Shown piece after piece: positions 33,694-42,499 of a stretch of 43,248 nt of DNA. A program made the position numbers and the translations under genes. The first letter of the stretch is position 1; each line of letters opens with the position of its first letter. The notes beneath the pieces are model-generated. The model had not been told where the DNA came from and did not search any database. It worked only from the letters and a program-made list of their open reading frames with translations. Source of the DNA: Pseudomonadales bacterium. Its GTDB lineage: Bacteria > Pseudomonadota > Gammaproteobacteria > Pseudomonadales > Azotimanducaceae. The stretch is from positions 1-43,248 of the forward strand of contig JAESSY010000113.1 of NCBI GenBank assembly GCA_016763855.1, in the 5' to 3' direction.

Positions 33694-33800
33694 TTCATCT
33701 ACCGCCAGTATTAAATAGTATTCGCGCATTAGTTTAACTAGGTGGCGTTACCGGCGCAATCGCCATCTCGACACAAAAAAATTTACTTCGGAGCTATTGC

Positions 33801-35246
33801 ATGACAATTATTTCCCTTTCAAGAATGCTTTCCCATTGGTCGGGAAAGCAGCCTGATGTAATCGCGATCACTCACGAATCTGAATCGATAAGCTGGCGTC
33901 AACTCGATCTTGAAACCAATCAACTAGCCCGAGCCTACGCATCTCGTGGCGTCAATCAAGATGACTTTGTCACGATCGCGCTACCCAACGGACTTGAGTT
34001 TTTTAAGGCTTGTTTTGCCACCTGGAAACTAGGCGCCACACCACAACCTGTATCAGCCAAATTGCCGCGTTTTGAACTGGATCAAATTATTGACTTAGGT
34101 AAACCCAGTCTCATCATAGGCGTTGAATCATGTGCTAAAGGATTACCCCTAGGGTTTAACCAGCACCTATCGCTCTCAAATTCACCCTTGCCAGAACTCA
34201 CCGCGCGATCCTTCAAAGCAATGACATCCGGAGGCAGCACTGGCAGACCAAAATTAATTGTCTCTGCAAACCCTGCTGCCTGGGACATAGAACTTGAATA
34301 TCTTCAAATCAAAATGCAGGGCGCCATGCTTATCCCAGGACCCCTGTACCACAATGGTCCCTTTAGTTGGGCAATGATTGCATTGTTCCGAGGCAATCAC
34401 GTTTGCATTACAACGCGATTCGATGCAGAAGAAACTCTGTCTCTAATTGAACAGCATCACATAGACATTGTTTATATGGTGCCGACAATGATGCAACGTA
34501 TTTGGAAGCTACCTGAATCAATACGAACTCAATATGATTTATCTTGCCTTGAAACACTCTGGCACCTTGCGGCTCCTTGTCCAGAATGGTTAAAACAAGC
34601 CTTTATAGACTGGTTAGGTCCCGAAGTCATTTGGGAGCTTTATGGCGGTACAGAAGGTCAGGGTTCAACCATTATTAATGGCTTTGAATGGTTAAAGCAT
34701 CGAGGATCTGTTGGTCTCCCCGGCGTTGCCTGCGAGATGAAAATTGTTGATGAAAACTACGCGACCCTACCCTCGCGTGAAATAGGTGAAGTTTTTATTC
34801 GTCCCTTAACAGGCCAGGGAACGACCTACCACTATATTGGTGCACAAGCGAAATCCATAGAAGGCGGTTGGGAAAGTCTGGGGGATATGGGCTATATGGA
34901 TGAGGATGGATATCTTTATCTTGCAGATCGGCAAACCGATATGATCCTGTCTGGGGGTGCAAATATTTATCCTGCGGAGATTGAGGCAGCCTTAGATGCA
35001 TTTCCCGGGGTTCGAAGTTCTGCTGTTATAGGTCTTCCCCATGAAGATCTCGGCAGCGTCATCCATGCAATCGTGGATTCCACCGAGACCATCATTGAAG
35101 AAGCACTATTGGCCCACCTCACTGAACGCCTAACCCGATACAAAATACCCAGAACATTTGAATGGGTATCTGAACCCTTGAGAGATGATGCAGGTAAATT
35201 GCGGCGTAAACAATTGACGGCAGAGAGGGTCACTACCGGGGACTAA
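33801..35246 (+). CDS. AMP-binding acyl-CoA synthetase / acid-CoA ligase
   Basis: Adenylate-forming enzyme of the ANL superfamily, 481 residues. The phosphate-binding loop is TSGGSTGRPK (142-151). ELYGGTEGQG is the A5 motif, LGDMGYMDEDGYLYLADRQTDMILSGGANIYPAEIE contains A7/A8 (outline only), and DDAGKLRRKQL near the C-terminus holds the catalytic Lys. It loads a carboxylic acid on CoA through an acyl-adenylate; the acid cannot be told. GGAG lies seven bases before the ATG. At 481 residues it is slightly short for long-chain ligases and nearer to the crotonobetaine/fatty-acid or 'bile acid' ligase type. Convergent with the broken methyltransferase. Confidence 0.93.
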   Translation: MTIISLSRMLSHWSGKQPDVIAITHESESISWRQLDLETNQLARAYASRGVNQDDFVTIALPNGLEFFKACFATWKLGATPQPVSAKLPRFELDQIIDLGKPSLIIGVESCAKGLPLGFNQHLSLSNSPLPELTARSFKAMTSGGSTGRPKLIVSANPAAWDIELEYLQIKMQGAMLIPGPLYHNGPFSWAMIALFRGNHVCITTRFDAEETLSLIEQHHIDIVYMVPTMMQRIWKLPESIRTQYDLSCLETLWHLAAPCPEWLKQAFIDWLGPEVIWELYGGTEGQGSTIINGFEWLKHRGSVGLPGVACEMKIVDENYATLPSREIGEVFIRPLTGQGTTYHYIGAQAKSIEGGWESLGDMGYMDEDGYLYLADRQTDMILSGGANIYPAEIEAALDAFPGVRSSAVIGLPHEDLGSVIHAIVDSTETIIEEALLAHLTERLTRYKIPRTFEWVSEPLRDDAGKLRRKQLTAERVTTGD

Positions 35247-35317
35247 GAGATTGTCCTCTCCTCTCTCAATGAGAAAAAAGAAAGAGAAGAGGGTCAAAGG
35301 GCCCGATTTTTACGCTA

Positions 35318-36066
35318 CTATTTTTTCTTGAATTTCAGTGTCCACCGATCGGTATTTCCCGTCACGGTCTTGCGGCCAACTTCATATCGCAATTCATCAT
35401 CAGCTTTATAATGAAGATCAGTAAAGTCAACAAATTCAAAACCGGCTGCCTGAATTTCTTTAATAGCCAAAACGGGATCTATTCGTCGTCCATTCTCATT
35501 ATTGATAGCCTGCATGTGACGTCTGGTATGATCCACTAGCGCATAAATACCGCCTTTCTTAAGGGCTTTGTACGCAGCCTCATTCATCGCCTTACGACCA
35601 GCTTCATCAAAGTTGTGATAGTTTCTAAAGGTAAAAATGATATCAACCTTTTTAGTCCCAAGATCAGCATTTTCTATACTATATAGTCTCGCGCCTTCTG
35701 CTTTGAAAATTTTCGCATCTTTAGCAATCACTTTGACTTTATCAAAACCCGGCTTATCAAGGAGCGCCTTTTCAACACGACCGGCACCATAGGCCAGTAA
35801 CAATTCACCGTTTTCAGCAAGAACGGGGGCTAACAATTTGGTATACAGCCGCCGCCAGGGAGTAACTCTATCACTTTCATATTATCTTCAAGACCAAAAA
35901 ATGCCAGCGTCTCTTTTGCCTTTCTATTGCGATCGCGTTTTGTATCAGACTCGCCACGAATCTCTGCCTTTAAAGCTAAATCCAATTTATCGCCTATATC
36001 TCCTGCTTGCACAGATAGACTCGTTAGGAACACGATTCCGGTCAGTATTGTTACAAACTTCTTCAT
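35318..36066 (-). pseudogene. Exported class I methyltransferase, frameshifted
   Basis: Two frames form one SAM-dependent methyltransferase. The N-terminal frame (ATG at 36066 with AAGGAG seven bases upstream) has a signal peptide (MKKFVTILTG... cleavage near VQA-GD) and reaches VIELLPGGGC before TAG. The C-terminal frame (from 35836) starts LAPVLAENGELLLAYGAG. Between them the family motif PGGGWYTKxLAP is broken: one G is missing, TGG read as TG followed by TAT, so Trp-Tyr-Thr is lost and a stop appears at once. DIIFTFRNYHNF and ALVDH are further family marks. Rossmann motif I spans the break. Either a recent pseudogene or a sequence error. Confidence 0.85.
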
Positions 36067-36159
36067 ATTGTTACTCCTTTTATAATTCCTGAATTTGTAT
36101 AGTAAATGAATATTCAAAGGGCAGTGTACACCAATCCAAAATGAAAGATCGAATCAACT

Positions 36160-37578
36160 TTATTCTCGATAATCGAGCAAAGCAGCCTTCATCAGATGAA
36201 ATATTACATTTTGTTCCATCACACCGCTAAACCATTGGCTACCCGGACCAATTGCATAAACCGGTACATCGTCCCCTCCATGAGTTTCGATAGGGAGTGG
36301 AATTGCAGCTGCTTGAAGATACCCGTCCGCTGTCGTATCTATTTTGCTTAAATCATCTCGCTTTTCCTTGTACCCTCTACCATTGGCATAATTCAGCGTC
36401 GTATAGGGAAGGCCATGACTATCGAGACCCGCAATGCCAAGAATGTTCTCCCCCCGCTTTGGATAGCCGCCAAAGCTCATGGTATGGCTATGATCCGCAG
36501 TGACAACAATCAATGTGTCTGGCCCAACCAGTTCCTGAGCTCGCTTTATTGCTTCGCTAAACTCTACAGTTTCTTCCAGTGCAAGTTTTGCAATACCTGC
36601 ATGATGCCCATGATCAATACGGCCACTTTCTATCATCAAGAAAAACCCTTTGTCATTCTGTTTGACAATTTCGATGGCTTTCTCTGTCATTTCAGTCAAA
36701 GAGGGTTCTCCAAAACCTTGCTTATCTCTATGTTCGGTAAAACTCATATGATCCTCAGAGAACAAGCCGAGTAGGTGATTAGAATTGGATATCTTTAAGC
36801 TCTTTGTATCACTCACAAAAGCATCGTCTCCAAATCTGTTTTTCCACTCTTCAATAAGATTACGACCGTCTGTCCGAAGCCCCCCGTCGCTTGTGGGCAA
36901 AAACATTTTACTCCCACCACCGAGAGCAACCTCAAGGCCATCTCCATAAGAAAACTCAATTAATTGTTCTGCTATATCAGCACATCCTTTAGCATCTGAT
37001 TCAAATTCTCGTATGGATACATGGGCATAAGTTGCAGCGGGGGTCGCGTGTGTTAGCCTCGCGGTACTCACGGCACCCGTGGCCAATCCGTGTTCTTCAG
37101 CTAACTCCAACAGAGATTTTAGGTGACCCTTTCCGCAATTTTCTACTGTATTGGACTCATCAGTTCCCAGGGTATAAAAACGCGTTTTAACACCACTTAA
37201 AAGTGCTGTTGCTGTTGAAGCAGAATCAGAAACTTGTTTGTCGACTGCGTAAGTTTTGACCAAGGCTATTTCTGGAAAATACTCGAAGGAAAGTAGGTTT
37301 TCTTCTCCGGGATTACCCTGTAACTGACCTTGGTAAATACGGCTCGCTGTCACTGTCGCTAAACTCATGCCATCACCGATAAACAAGATGACATTCTTAG
37401 CCTTTACATCACCCCCTGGCCTCCTATGTTTTTGTTGGGCCAGATAGCTTTGCCCGGCCTCGTACCAAACCCTCGCTTTTGCATCACTTGGCATATTATC
37501 GTCATTTGCCATGCAACTTGAGATAAAAGCCAAACAAAAAATGAGTTTAATTACTTTACTCTGAATCAGAAGCGCCAT
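36160..37578 (-). CDS. Alkaline phosphatase
   Basis: Phosphomonoesterase of the PhoA superfamily, 472 residues. N-terminal lipoprotein-like signal with ISSC (Cys22), then VILFIGDGMSLATV (Asp69, metal), the catalytic Ser119 in DSASTATALL, ESGRIDHGHHAG and VTADHSHT (zinc ligands), and ETHGGDDVPVYAIGP near the C-terminus. These are the complete metal and nucleophile set. AAGGA lies seven bases before the ATG. Released phosphate could be taken up by the PiT transporter elsewhere in this window. No clear Pho box is seen; a small palindrome (ATACATTTGTAT) lies just upstream. It is distinct from PhoX and PhoD. Confidence 0.95.
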   Translation of the reverse strand: MALLIQSKVIKLIFCLAFISSCMANDDNMPSDAKARVWYEAGQSYLAQQKHRRPGGDVKAKNVILFIGDGMSLATVTASRIYQGQLQGNPGEENLLSFEYFPEIALVKTYAVDKQVSDSASTATALLSGVKTRFYTLGTDESNTVENCGKGHLKSLLELAEEHGLATGAVSTARLTHATPAATYAHVSIREFESDAKGCADIAEQLIEFSYGDGLEVALGGGSKMFLPTSDGGLRTDGRNLIEEWKNRFGDDAFVSDTKSLKISNSNHLLGLFSEDHMSFTEHRDKQGFGEPSLTEMTEKAIEIVKQNDKGFFLMIESGRIDHGHHAGIAKLALEETVEFSEAIKRAQELVGPDTLIVVTADHSHTMSFGGYPKRGENILGIAGLDSHGLPYTTLNYANGRGYKEKRDDLSKIDTTADGYLQAAAIPLPIETHGGDDVPVYAIGPGSQWFSGVMEQNVIFHLMKAALLDYRE

Positions 37579-37640
37579 GATTTTTCCTTATACATTTGTA
37601 TGTTTAGACTATCATCTTCGACAGGACTATTCACTCGTCA

Positions 37641-37685
37641 TCATCCGAACATCCTTCAACAGAAAAGCCAAAAGTGTTCGGATGA
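37641..37685. repeat. 11-bp inverted repeat between alkaline phosphatase and oxidoreductase genes
   Basis: A perfect stem TCATCCGAACA (37641-37651) and TGTTCGGATGA (37675-37685) encloses 23 bases. It lies downstream of the molybdopterin gene and upstream of the alkaline phosphatase gene, both on the minus strand. No T tract follows, so it may be a stabilising hairpin or an operator rather than a terminator. Confidence 0.55.
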
Positions 37686-37705
37686 AATTTGCGGGATTCC
37701 TCAAA

Positions 37706-40027
37706 TCAACTAGTCAATTCCAGTGCTTGCATTACTGCGTCGGGCGTAATAGGTATATGCCGTACCCTCGCCCCCGTTGCTGCAAATATGGCATTTGCAA
37801 TCGCAGGTGCAATCACCGTAGTTGCAGGTTCGCCCAGACCAACGGATTGATAATGGCTGGGTATAAATTCAATATTGAGTTCAGGTACATCCGCCATTCT
37901 CAATGGTGTATAGGTATTCAGATTAGTATCTTTTACCTGACCATGTTCAAATTGCGTCCCCTCAAATAGCGCCATACTCAATCCCCACAGTGCAGCACCT
38001 TCAGATTGCGCCAATGCGCCATCGGGATGAACAATCGTCCCCGCGTCAATAACCAAATCCAGTTGTTGAACTCTGACTTGGCCGGTTAATGTATCAACCT
38101 TTACCCTGGCAATACAGGCACACCAGGTTGGCATGGCTCTTTCTTGGCCAAAGGATGTCGCAACCCCTTGTCCTTCATTTCTCGGCATCTCTTGCCCCCA
38201 GAATGCTTTATCCGTGACACGATTAAGCACCTGTGCAAGTCGATTAGCTCCACCTATCGAGTTTGGTTTACTACCCGCATTTCGGCCACGACTGATCAAG
38301 TGTTGAAGCCTAAATTTAACGGGATCAATCCCGACACTGTGGGCCGCTTCATCCATAAAACTTTCAAGGGCCCAATTCGTCCATCCCGGACCAACAGAAC
38401 GCAGCCATCCCGGCCTAAAGGTTTTGTTTGCCAAATCATTCGATATTGCCCTAACTCTATGAGCACCAACAGAATACCAATGGTTTGCACCATTGATTGA
38501 AAAAGGATCAAACTTGACACCATTTTTACCTTCTTCCATAAAGAAATCTGCCATGACTTCTGTTGGCCAACCCGCAGCCGCATGATGTTGCATACCAATA
38601 GTTTTCTTCTTTTTGTTAAATGCCATACTCAGAGCTTGAACAGAGGGGGAGCGAGGAGAGTCAAACCTTGTGTCATCTTCTCGACTAAACACGACTTTTA
38701 CTGGCTTATTGAGTGCCTTTGATGCCAGCAAAGCTGGCACGCCATAATCTCCATTTAGGCGACGGCCAAAGCCACCACCTAACAAATAGGAAGGCATGAT
38801 AATTTTCTCTGCGGAAACATTGAGCGCCTTGGCAAATAAAGGTAAGCAAAGTGATTGCCATTGATTACCTGTATGAAGATGCCAGATGCCATTCTTGTAA
38901 AATGCTAAAGCATTCACTGGTTCCATTTGAAAGTGCAACACAGTACTTGTCGTGTATGTTTGATTCAGTACGCTATGAGCATCCTGATACGAGACATCGA
39001 CCTCCGGGTCATCTATCAGTAACGCGCCTTTTTCTGACTGAATCAGTTTTTTCCCGTGGGTAAGAATATCTGCTTCTGACACTTTCGCGCCCTCACCGAT
39101 TTTCCATTCAACATTAATTAACTTCTCAGCCCTGATTGCAGCGTGATAAGAATCTGCAATTACAAGTGCCCAGCCAGGCACGGTAGCCGAAGGATCATCT
39201 AATATGAGTGTTTGGATGTAGCCCGCTACTTTTTTGGCATCTTCGTCATCTACTTTAAGGATTGTGGAACCATATCTTGTAGGGGGAATAATGGGCTTGC
39301 CATATACCATTCCTTCGACACTAGCATCAATACCATAAATAGCAGCGCCGTTGGTTTTTTCTGGGATATCCAAGGCTTGTGTATCATAGCCGACGAGCGA
39401 TCTCTGCTCCGGCTCCTTGATTGGCATCTGACTGAGTTCATCTTCGGTAAACCGTCGACTCAAGTCACCCTTACTAACAATTTCACTATATCCGACAGAT
39501 CGATTTCCATAGTGCACCCGACTGCTTTTGGCCTTACATTTATGGGAAGGGACACCGAGTATCTTTGCCCCCTCTTCAATAAGTGCTTTCCGTCCGGCAG
39601 CACCGGCGCGACTTAATAAATCAAAATTCTGCCACAGTGACCAGCTGCCGCCCGTAACGCGATAACCATATTTGGGATCTGCATCAACATAATTAATGCC
39701 CACATCGTCCCATGCTACTTCAAGTTCCTCTGCCACAATTCGTGCTAGAGCCGTACCAATATGTTGTCCCATTTCTGCTTCAGCAATATTAACTGTAATC
39801 ATTCCTTGAGTATCGATGCTGTACCAAACTGTTGGTTCAAATCTCAATTCGGAATTGGGTTCGGCACCTGTGACCAAATCTATCGGTACAAAACCCAGAG
39901 TAAAACCCATTGTTGTTGCACCAATCAAAAAACCACGTCGAGAAATACTAAATTCTTTTTTTGTTTTACTGTTTAGGTCATGCTTCTGCAAACCATTTTC
40001 TCGTATTAGATGAGCGAATTTATTCAT
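37706..40027 (-). CDS. Tat-exported molybdopterin-binding subunit of a xanthine-dehydrogenase-family oxidoreductase
   Basis: Large catalytic subunit, 773 residues, binding molybdopterin cytosine dinucleotide and oxidising an aldehyde or N-heterocycle (IorB-like). A Tat signal with SRRGFL (29-34) shows export of the folded complex. The duplicated domain pattern includes ETWLVTKPTNGAAIYGID-like first-domain landmarks (as EKTNGAAIYGID), then the second part with LGGGFGRRLNGDYGVPA, and near the end GLGEPATTVIAPAIANAIFAATG, where the Glu is the catalytic base. It overlaps the 2Fe-2S subunit gene by four bases (ATGA). There is no FAD subunit, so electrons probably go to a cytochrome. Confidence 0.93.
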   Translation of the reverse strand: MNKFAHLIRENGLQKHDLNSKTKKEFSISRRGFLIGATTMGFTLGFVPIDLVTGAEPNSELRFEPTVWYSIDTQGMITVNIAEAEMGQHIGTALARIVAEELEVAWDDVGINYVDADPKYGYRVTGGSWSLWQNFDLLSRAGAAGRKALIEEGAKILGVPSHKCKAKSSRVHYGNRSVGYSEIVSKGDLSRRFTEDELSQMPIKEPEQRSLVGYDTQALDIPEKTNGAAIYGIDASVEGMVYGKPIIPPTRYGSTILKVDDEDAKKVAGYIQTLILDDPSATVPGWALVIADSYHAAIRAEKLINVEWKIGEGAKVSEADILTHGKKLIQSEKGALLIDDPEVDVSYQDAHSVLNQTYTTSTVLHFQMEPVNALAFYKNGIWHLHTGNQWQSLCLPLFAKALNVSAEKIIMPSYLLGGGFGRRLNGDYGVPALLASKALNKPVKVVFSREDDTRFDSPRSPSVQALSMAFNKKKKTIGMQHHAAAGWPTEVMADFFMEEGKNGVKFDPFSINGANHWYSVGAHRVRAISNDLANKTFRPGWLRSVGPGWTNWALESFMDEAAHSVGIDPVKFRLQHLISRGRNAGSKPNSIGGANRLAQVLNRVTDKAFWGQEMPRNEGQGVATSFGQERAMPTWCACIARVKVDTLTGQVRVQQLDLVIDAGTIVHPDGALAQSEGAALWGLSMALFEGTQFEHGQVKDTNLNTYTPLRMADVPELNIEFIPSHYQSVGLGEPATTVIAPAIANAIFAATGARVRHIPITPDAVMQALELTS

Positions 40028-40506
40028 GACTTCGCTCCTCCACTCACTTCAACCGGTGTTTCTTTCATATTTTTAGCTGCAATTTTTATAGCCGCATGTA
40101 TCCGCTTGTACGCCATACAGCGACATAGATTTCCATTCATATATTGTTTTATATCTTCATCCGTAGGATCAGGTAGTTGGCTTAACAAGCTGGCAGCTTG
40201 CATGATCTGACCTGATTGGCAGTAACCGCATTGAGGAGCCTGAGTCTCAACCCAAGCAGCTTGGGGAGGATGATTTATGCCTTCAATCGTGGTGATCGCC
40301 TTATCTTGAATGGAACTGAGTGATCGAATGCAAGATCGAATCGCAACCCCATCTACATGGACTGTACAAGCCCCGCACTGACCAATCCCGCAACCGAACT
40401 TGGTTCCCTTGAGATCGAGTTCATCACGAATTACCCACAAAAGAGGCGTATCACCAGGTACGTCTACTTCAACCTTCTGGCCATTAATTTCAAACTGTAC
40501 TGCCAC
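40024..40506 (-). CDS. (2Fe-2S)-binding subunit of the molybdenum hydroxylase
   Basis: Small electron-transfer subunit of 160 residues (IorA-like). The plant-ferredoxin-type cluster is CGCGIGQCGACTVHVDG followed by a further Cys (IRSC), and the second cluster domain has CGYCQSGQIM and NGNLCRCMAY. It has no signal, so it is exported by hitchhiking with the Tat-targeted large subunit. The start codon is GTG with AGGAG about seven bases upstream. The gene is first of the pair and overlaps its partner by four bases. Confidence 0.95.
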   Translation of the reverse strand: MAVQFEINGQKVEVDVPGDTPLLWVIRDELDLKGTKFGCGIGQCGACTVHVDGVAIRSCIRSLSSIQDKAITTIEGINHPPQAAWVETQAPQCGYCQSGQIMQAASLLSQLPDPTDEDIKQYMNGNLCRCMAYKRIHAAIKIAAKNMKETPVEVSGGAKS

Positions 40507-40608
40507 TATCCTCTCCTGATAAATTTCATTTTGCTAAAGAATACGAACATACGCAAATGGCGGGCGATGGGCCATTCCGAATGTCAAAGGCATGACAGCG
40601 TGCTTTTG

Positions 40609-40965
40609 TTAGTCATTGATATTTGTAACCTCGTCTGGCTTTGGCATCTTATCAAATTGCACTGCCATTATTTTGGTTTGACCATCAAGTAATGCTTTGC
40701 AAATTCTATGACCACCATCCATCAATGAACCATCTTCGTTTAAAATGATGGGATAAATTAGCTCTGCGGTTCGAATTCTGCCAACGTGTTTTGCTACTTC
40801 GCGCAGCGTTGGTTCTCTAGAGCCAAACCAGCAGTTCTGATCCACTTCCTTAATACTAGATATCTCCAGTTCAAATGGAACCAAACCTTTACACTTTTCC
40901 CAAAGCCCTTCCGTATACCAAAGTAACTTCCTGCTATCTCGTATGATTGTATGTTTTTGAGCCAT
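40609..40965 (-). CDS. Small ParB-like domain protein
   Basis: A 118-residue protein whose C-terminal half resembles the ParB/Srx-type fold: ELIYPIILNEDGSLMDGGHRICKALLDGQTKIMAVQF follows the pattern of a strand, the GGHR loop and a helix (outline). The GxxR loop binds nucleotide in ParB proteins. There is no DNA-binding helix-turn-helix and no ParA partner nearby, so a partition role is not supported. The start has a short AGG site. It lies alone between the oxidoreductase operon and the PPOX gene. Confidence 0.68.
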   Translation of the reverse strand: MAQKHTIIRDSRKLLWYTEGLWEKCKGLVPFELEISSIKEVDQNCWFGSREPTLREVAKHVGRIRTAELIYPIILNEDGSLMDGGHRICKALLDGQTKIMAVQFDKMPKPDEVTNIND

Positions 40966-41199
40966 ATTTGATGCCTAACCTAAAATGATGCAGTTGCGCA
41001 TGGACAGTTCATTCTCTTAATCTGGAGAATTCAACTAAAGATTGGTGAAAAAAGAACTCCTAAATACAGCTTCCTTTTCAGACAATTTGAATCAAACCTT
41101 TGCTCTAAACATGACCTCAAAATTACAGTAGACCACGCAGAAGACTTTCTGTTGATTTACATATTATGCAGCACTTATGGGTTGCAACTTTTAGCACTC

Positions 41200-41826
41200 T
41201 TAATAAAGTCGACCCTCTTCATCGTCTTTGATTAACGCTTCAACTGCCTCCAGTGGGGCAGGTATTGAGGCTGCATCCTTCATTGTCTCAGCCAGGGTTG
41301 GCAGCCCCTCAATGGACGGCCAATGTTCCGGTAACCAGAGGTGTGAGCGAATTATGCACTTTGCGCAGTGGAAGAAAGCTTCTTCCACATGTACAGCAAT
41401 GGCTAAAGTGGGCACTTTTCCGTTAGCAATCATACTTTCGAGTAGCGGGGCATCACGCACAACCTCTGCTCTGCCACTAATGCGGAGGGTCTCTCGTTTT
41501 CCTGGAATTAAAAAGATCAAACTTATCTGGGATGACTCAAAGAGATTCTTAAATGTGTCAAAGCGTTGGTTTCCTGGTCTGTCTGGAATTGCAAGCGTGT
41601 TGCTGTCCAATACCTTTACGAAGCCAGGTGCATCGCCCTTGGGAGAAATGTCCATCTGACCTTTAGCGTCGCTAGAGGCAACGAGTACAAACGGAGCGCG
41701 ACTGATGAATGCTAAGCAGTGCCGATCGAGTGAAGAGAGTGTCTTCTCAACAACAGACGGGGCAACTGGTTCACCCATTAACGCTCGTAATTCTGCCTCA
41801 GATCGAACAACGTCATTAAATTTCAT
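41200..41826 (-). CDS. Pyridoxamine 5'-phosphate oxidase-family flavoprotein (MSMEG_1061-type)
   Basis: FMN-binding split-barrel protein of about 208 residues. The family features are RHCLAFISRAPFVLVASSDAKGQMDISPKGDAPGFV in the N-terminal half (outline), LAIPDRPGNQRFDTFKNL, and ISLIFLIPGKRETLRISGRAEV. The later HCAKCIIRSHLWLPEHWP is typical of the TIGR04025-like group whose members are of unknown substrate. The ATG at 41826 has GGAG six bases upstream; a TTG four codons earlier is less likely. It stands alone, 139 bases downstream of the NTF2-fold gene on the same strand. Confidence 0.9.
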   Translation of the reverse strand: MKFNDVVRSEAELRALMGEPVAPSVVEKTLSSLDRHCLAFISRAPFVLVASSDAKGQMDISPKGDAPGFVKVLDSNTLAIPDRPGNQRFDTFKNLFESSQISLIFLIPGKRETLRISGRAEVVRDAPLLESMIANGKVPTLAIAVHVEEAFFHCAKCIIRSHLWLPEHWPSIEGLPTLAETMKDAASIPAPLEAVEALIKDDEEGRLY

Positions 41827-41965
41827 TCTTATCTCCAATAGGTTTAGGCGCAGCTATTATGGCGAGTGCACACTTGCGCTGCATAATATCCAGCCTCGTT
41901 TGTGGAATCCGGCAGAACCCGTCGTTAGATCGGTTAGTCAACTTCATCTGATATCTTTTCTCATC

Positions 41966-42340
41966 TTAACTTGAAGGTCCTTCTACATGGAAAAGCTTGT
42001 TATAGATGCTCCATTTATCTCCTTCTTTAAGCAGAGATAGTGTGTCTAAGAAAGTCATGCCTAGATAATCATCTCGTACTCTTGCTATCGCAGTATTACC
42101 TGCAATTTCAATTGATAGTATGTCAAGCCGGATTGCTGCACCCTTTTCCTTTGGTGATGGTACCTGACTCTCAACAAAATTCGCGAAGTCAGTCACTGAC
42201 ATTTGCTCAAGACCATCTTCCAAGTAGCCGGTAATCTTTGCATTGGCGTGAAATGCAGAATGCACCTTATCGGCGCTTGATTCGTACATACACTCAAAAT
42301 ATATTTGTATAAGATTTTCTATTTGCTTTTCATTGTTCAT
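41966..42340 (-). CDS. NTF2-fold (SnoaL/lumazine-binding-like) protein
   Basis: Small cone-shaped fold protein of 124 residues. A helix-rich start (EKQIENLIQIYFECMYESSADKVHSAFHANAKITGYLEDG in outline) is followed by a beta sheet (AAIRLDILSIEIAGNTAIARV, KWSIYNKLFHVEG), as in putative lumazine-binding or DUF4440-like proteins. AGGAG lies seven bases before the ATG. Probably binds a small hydrophobic ligand; no catalytic pair is evident. Confidence 0.85.
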   Translation of the reverse strand: MNNEKQIENLIQIYFECMYESSADKVHSAFHANAKITGYLEDGLEQMSVTDFANFVESQVPSPKEKGAAIRLDILSIEIAGNTAIARVRDDYLGMTFLDTLSLLKEGDKWSIYNKLFHVEGPSS

Positions 42341-42499
42341 AAATGCTTCTCCTAAATCTATCGTGAATTAGTTTATTAATAGTACCAACATTGCAGAGCA
42401 GCTAAAACGACCCTCTTAGAGCCTCACATCACCTGCAGCAAACAGCAGAACGTGCGACACTTTTTGCTGTCCGAGCGCATGTGATTGTAATGCAATTTT

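Noticed and set aside
35250-35317. Purine/pyrimidine-rich imperfect hairpin between the acyl-CoA synthetase and methyltransferase
   Set aside because: The stem has several mismatches and no T tract, so I do not call a terminator.
37579-37640. Possible Pho box upstream of the alkaline phosphatase (CCTGTCGAAGATGATAGTC on the minus strand)
   Set aside because: Too poor a match to the two CTGTCAT half sites to claim PhoB control.
40609-40965. Chromosome or plasmid partition gene
   Set aside because: Only a small ParB-like fold; no DNA-binding domain, ParA or parS-like cluster is visible.
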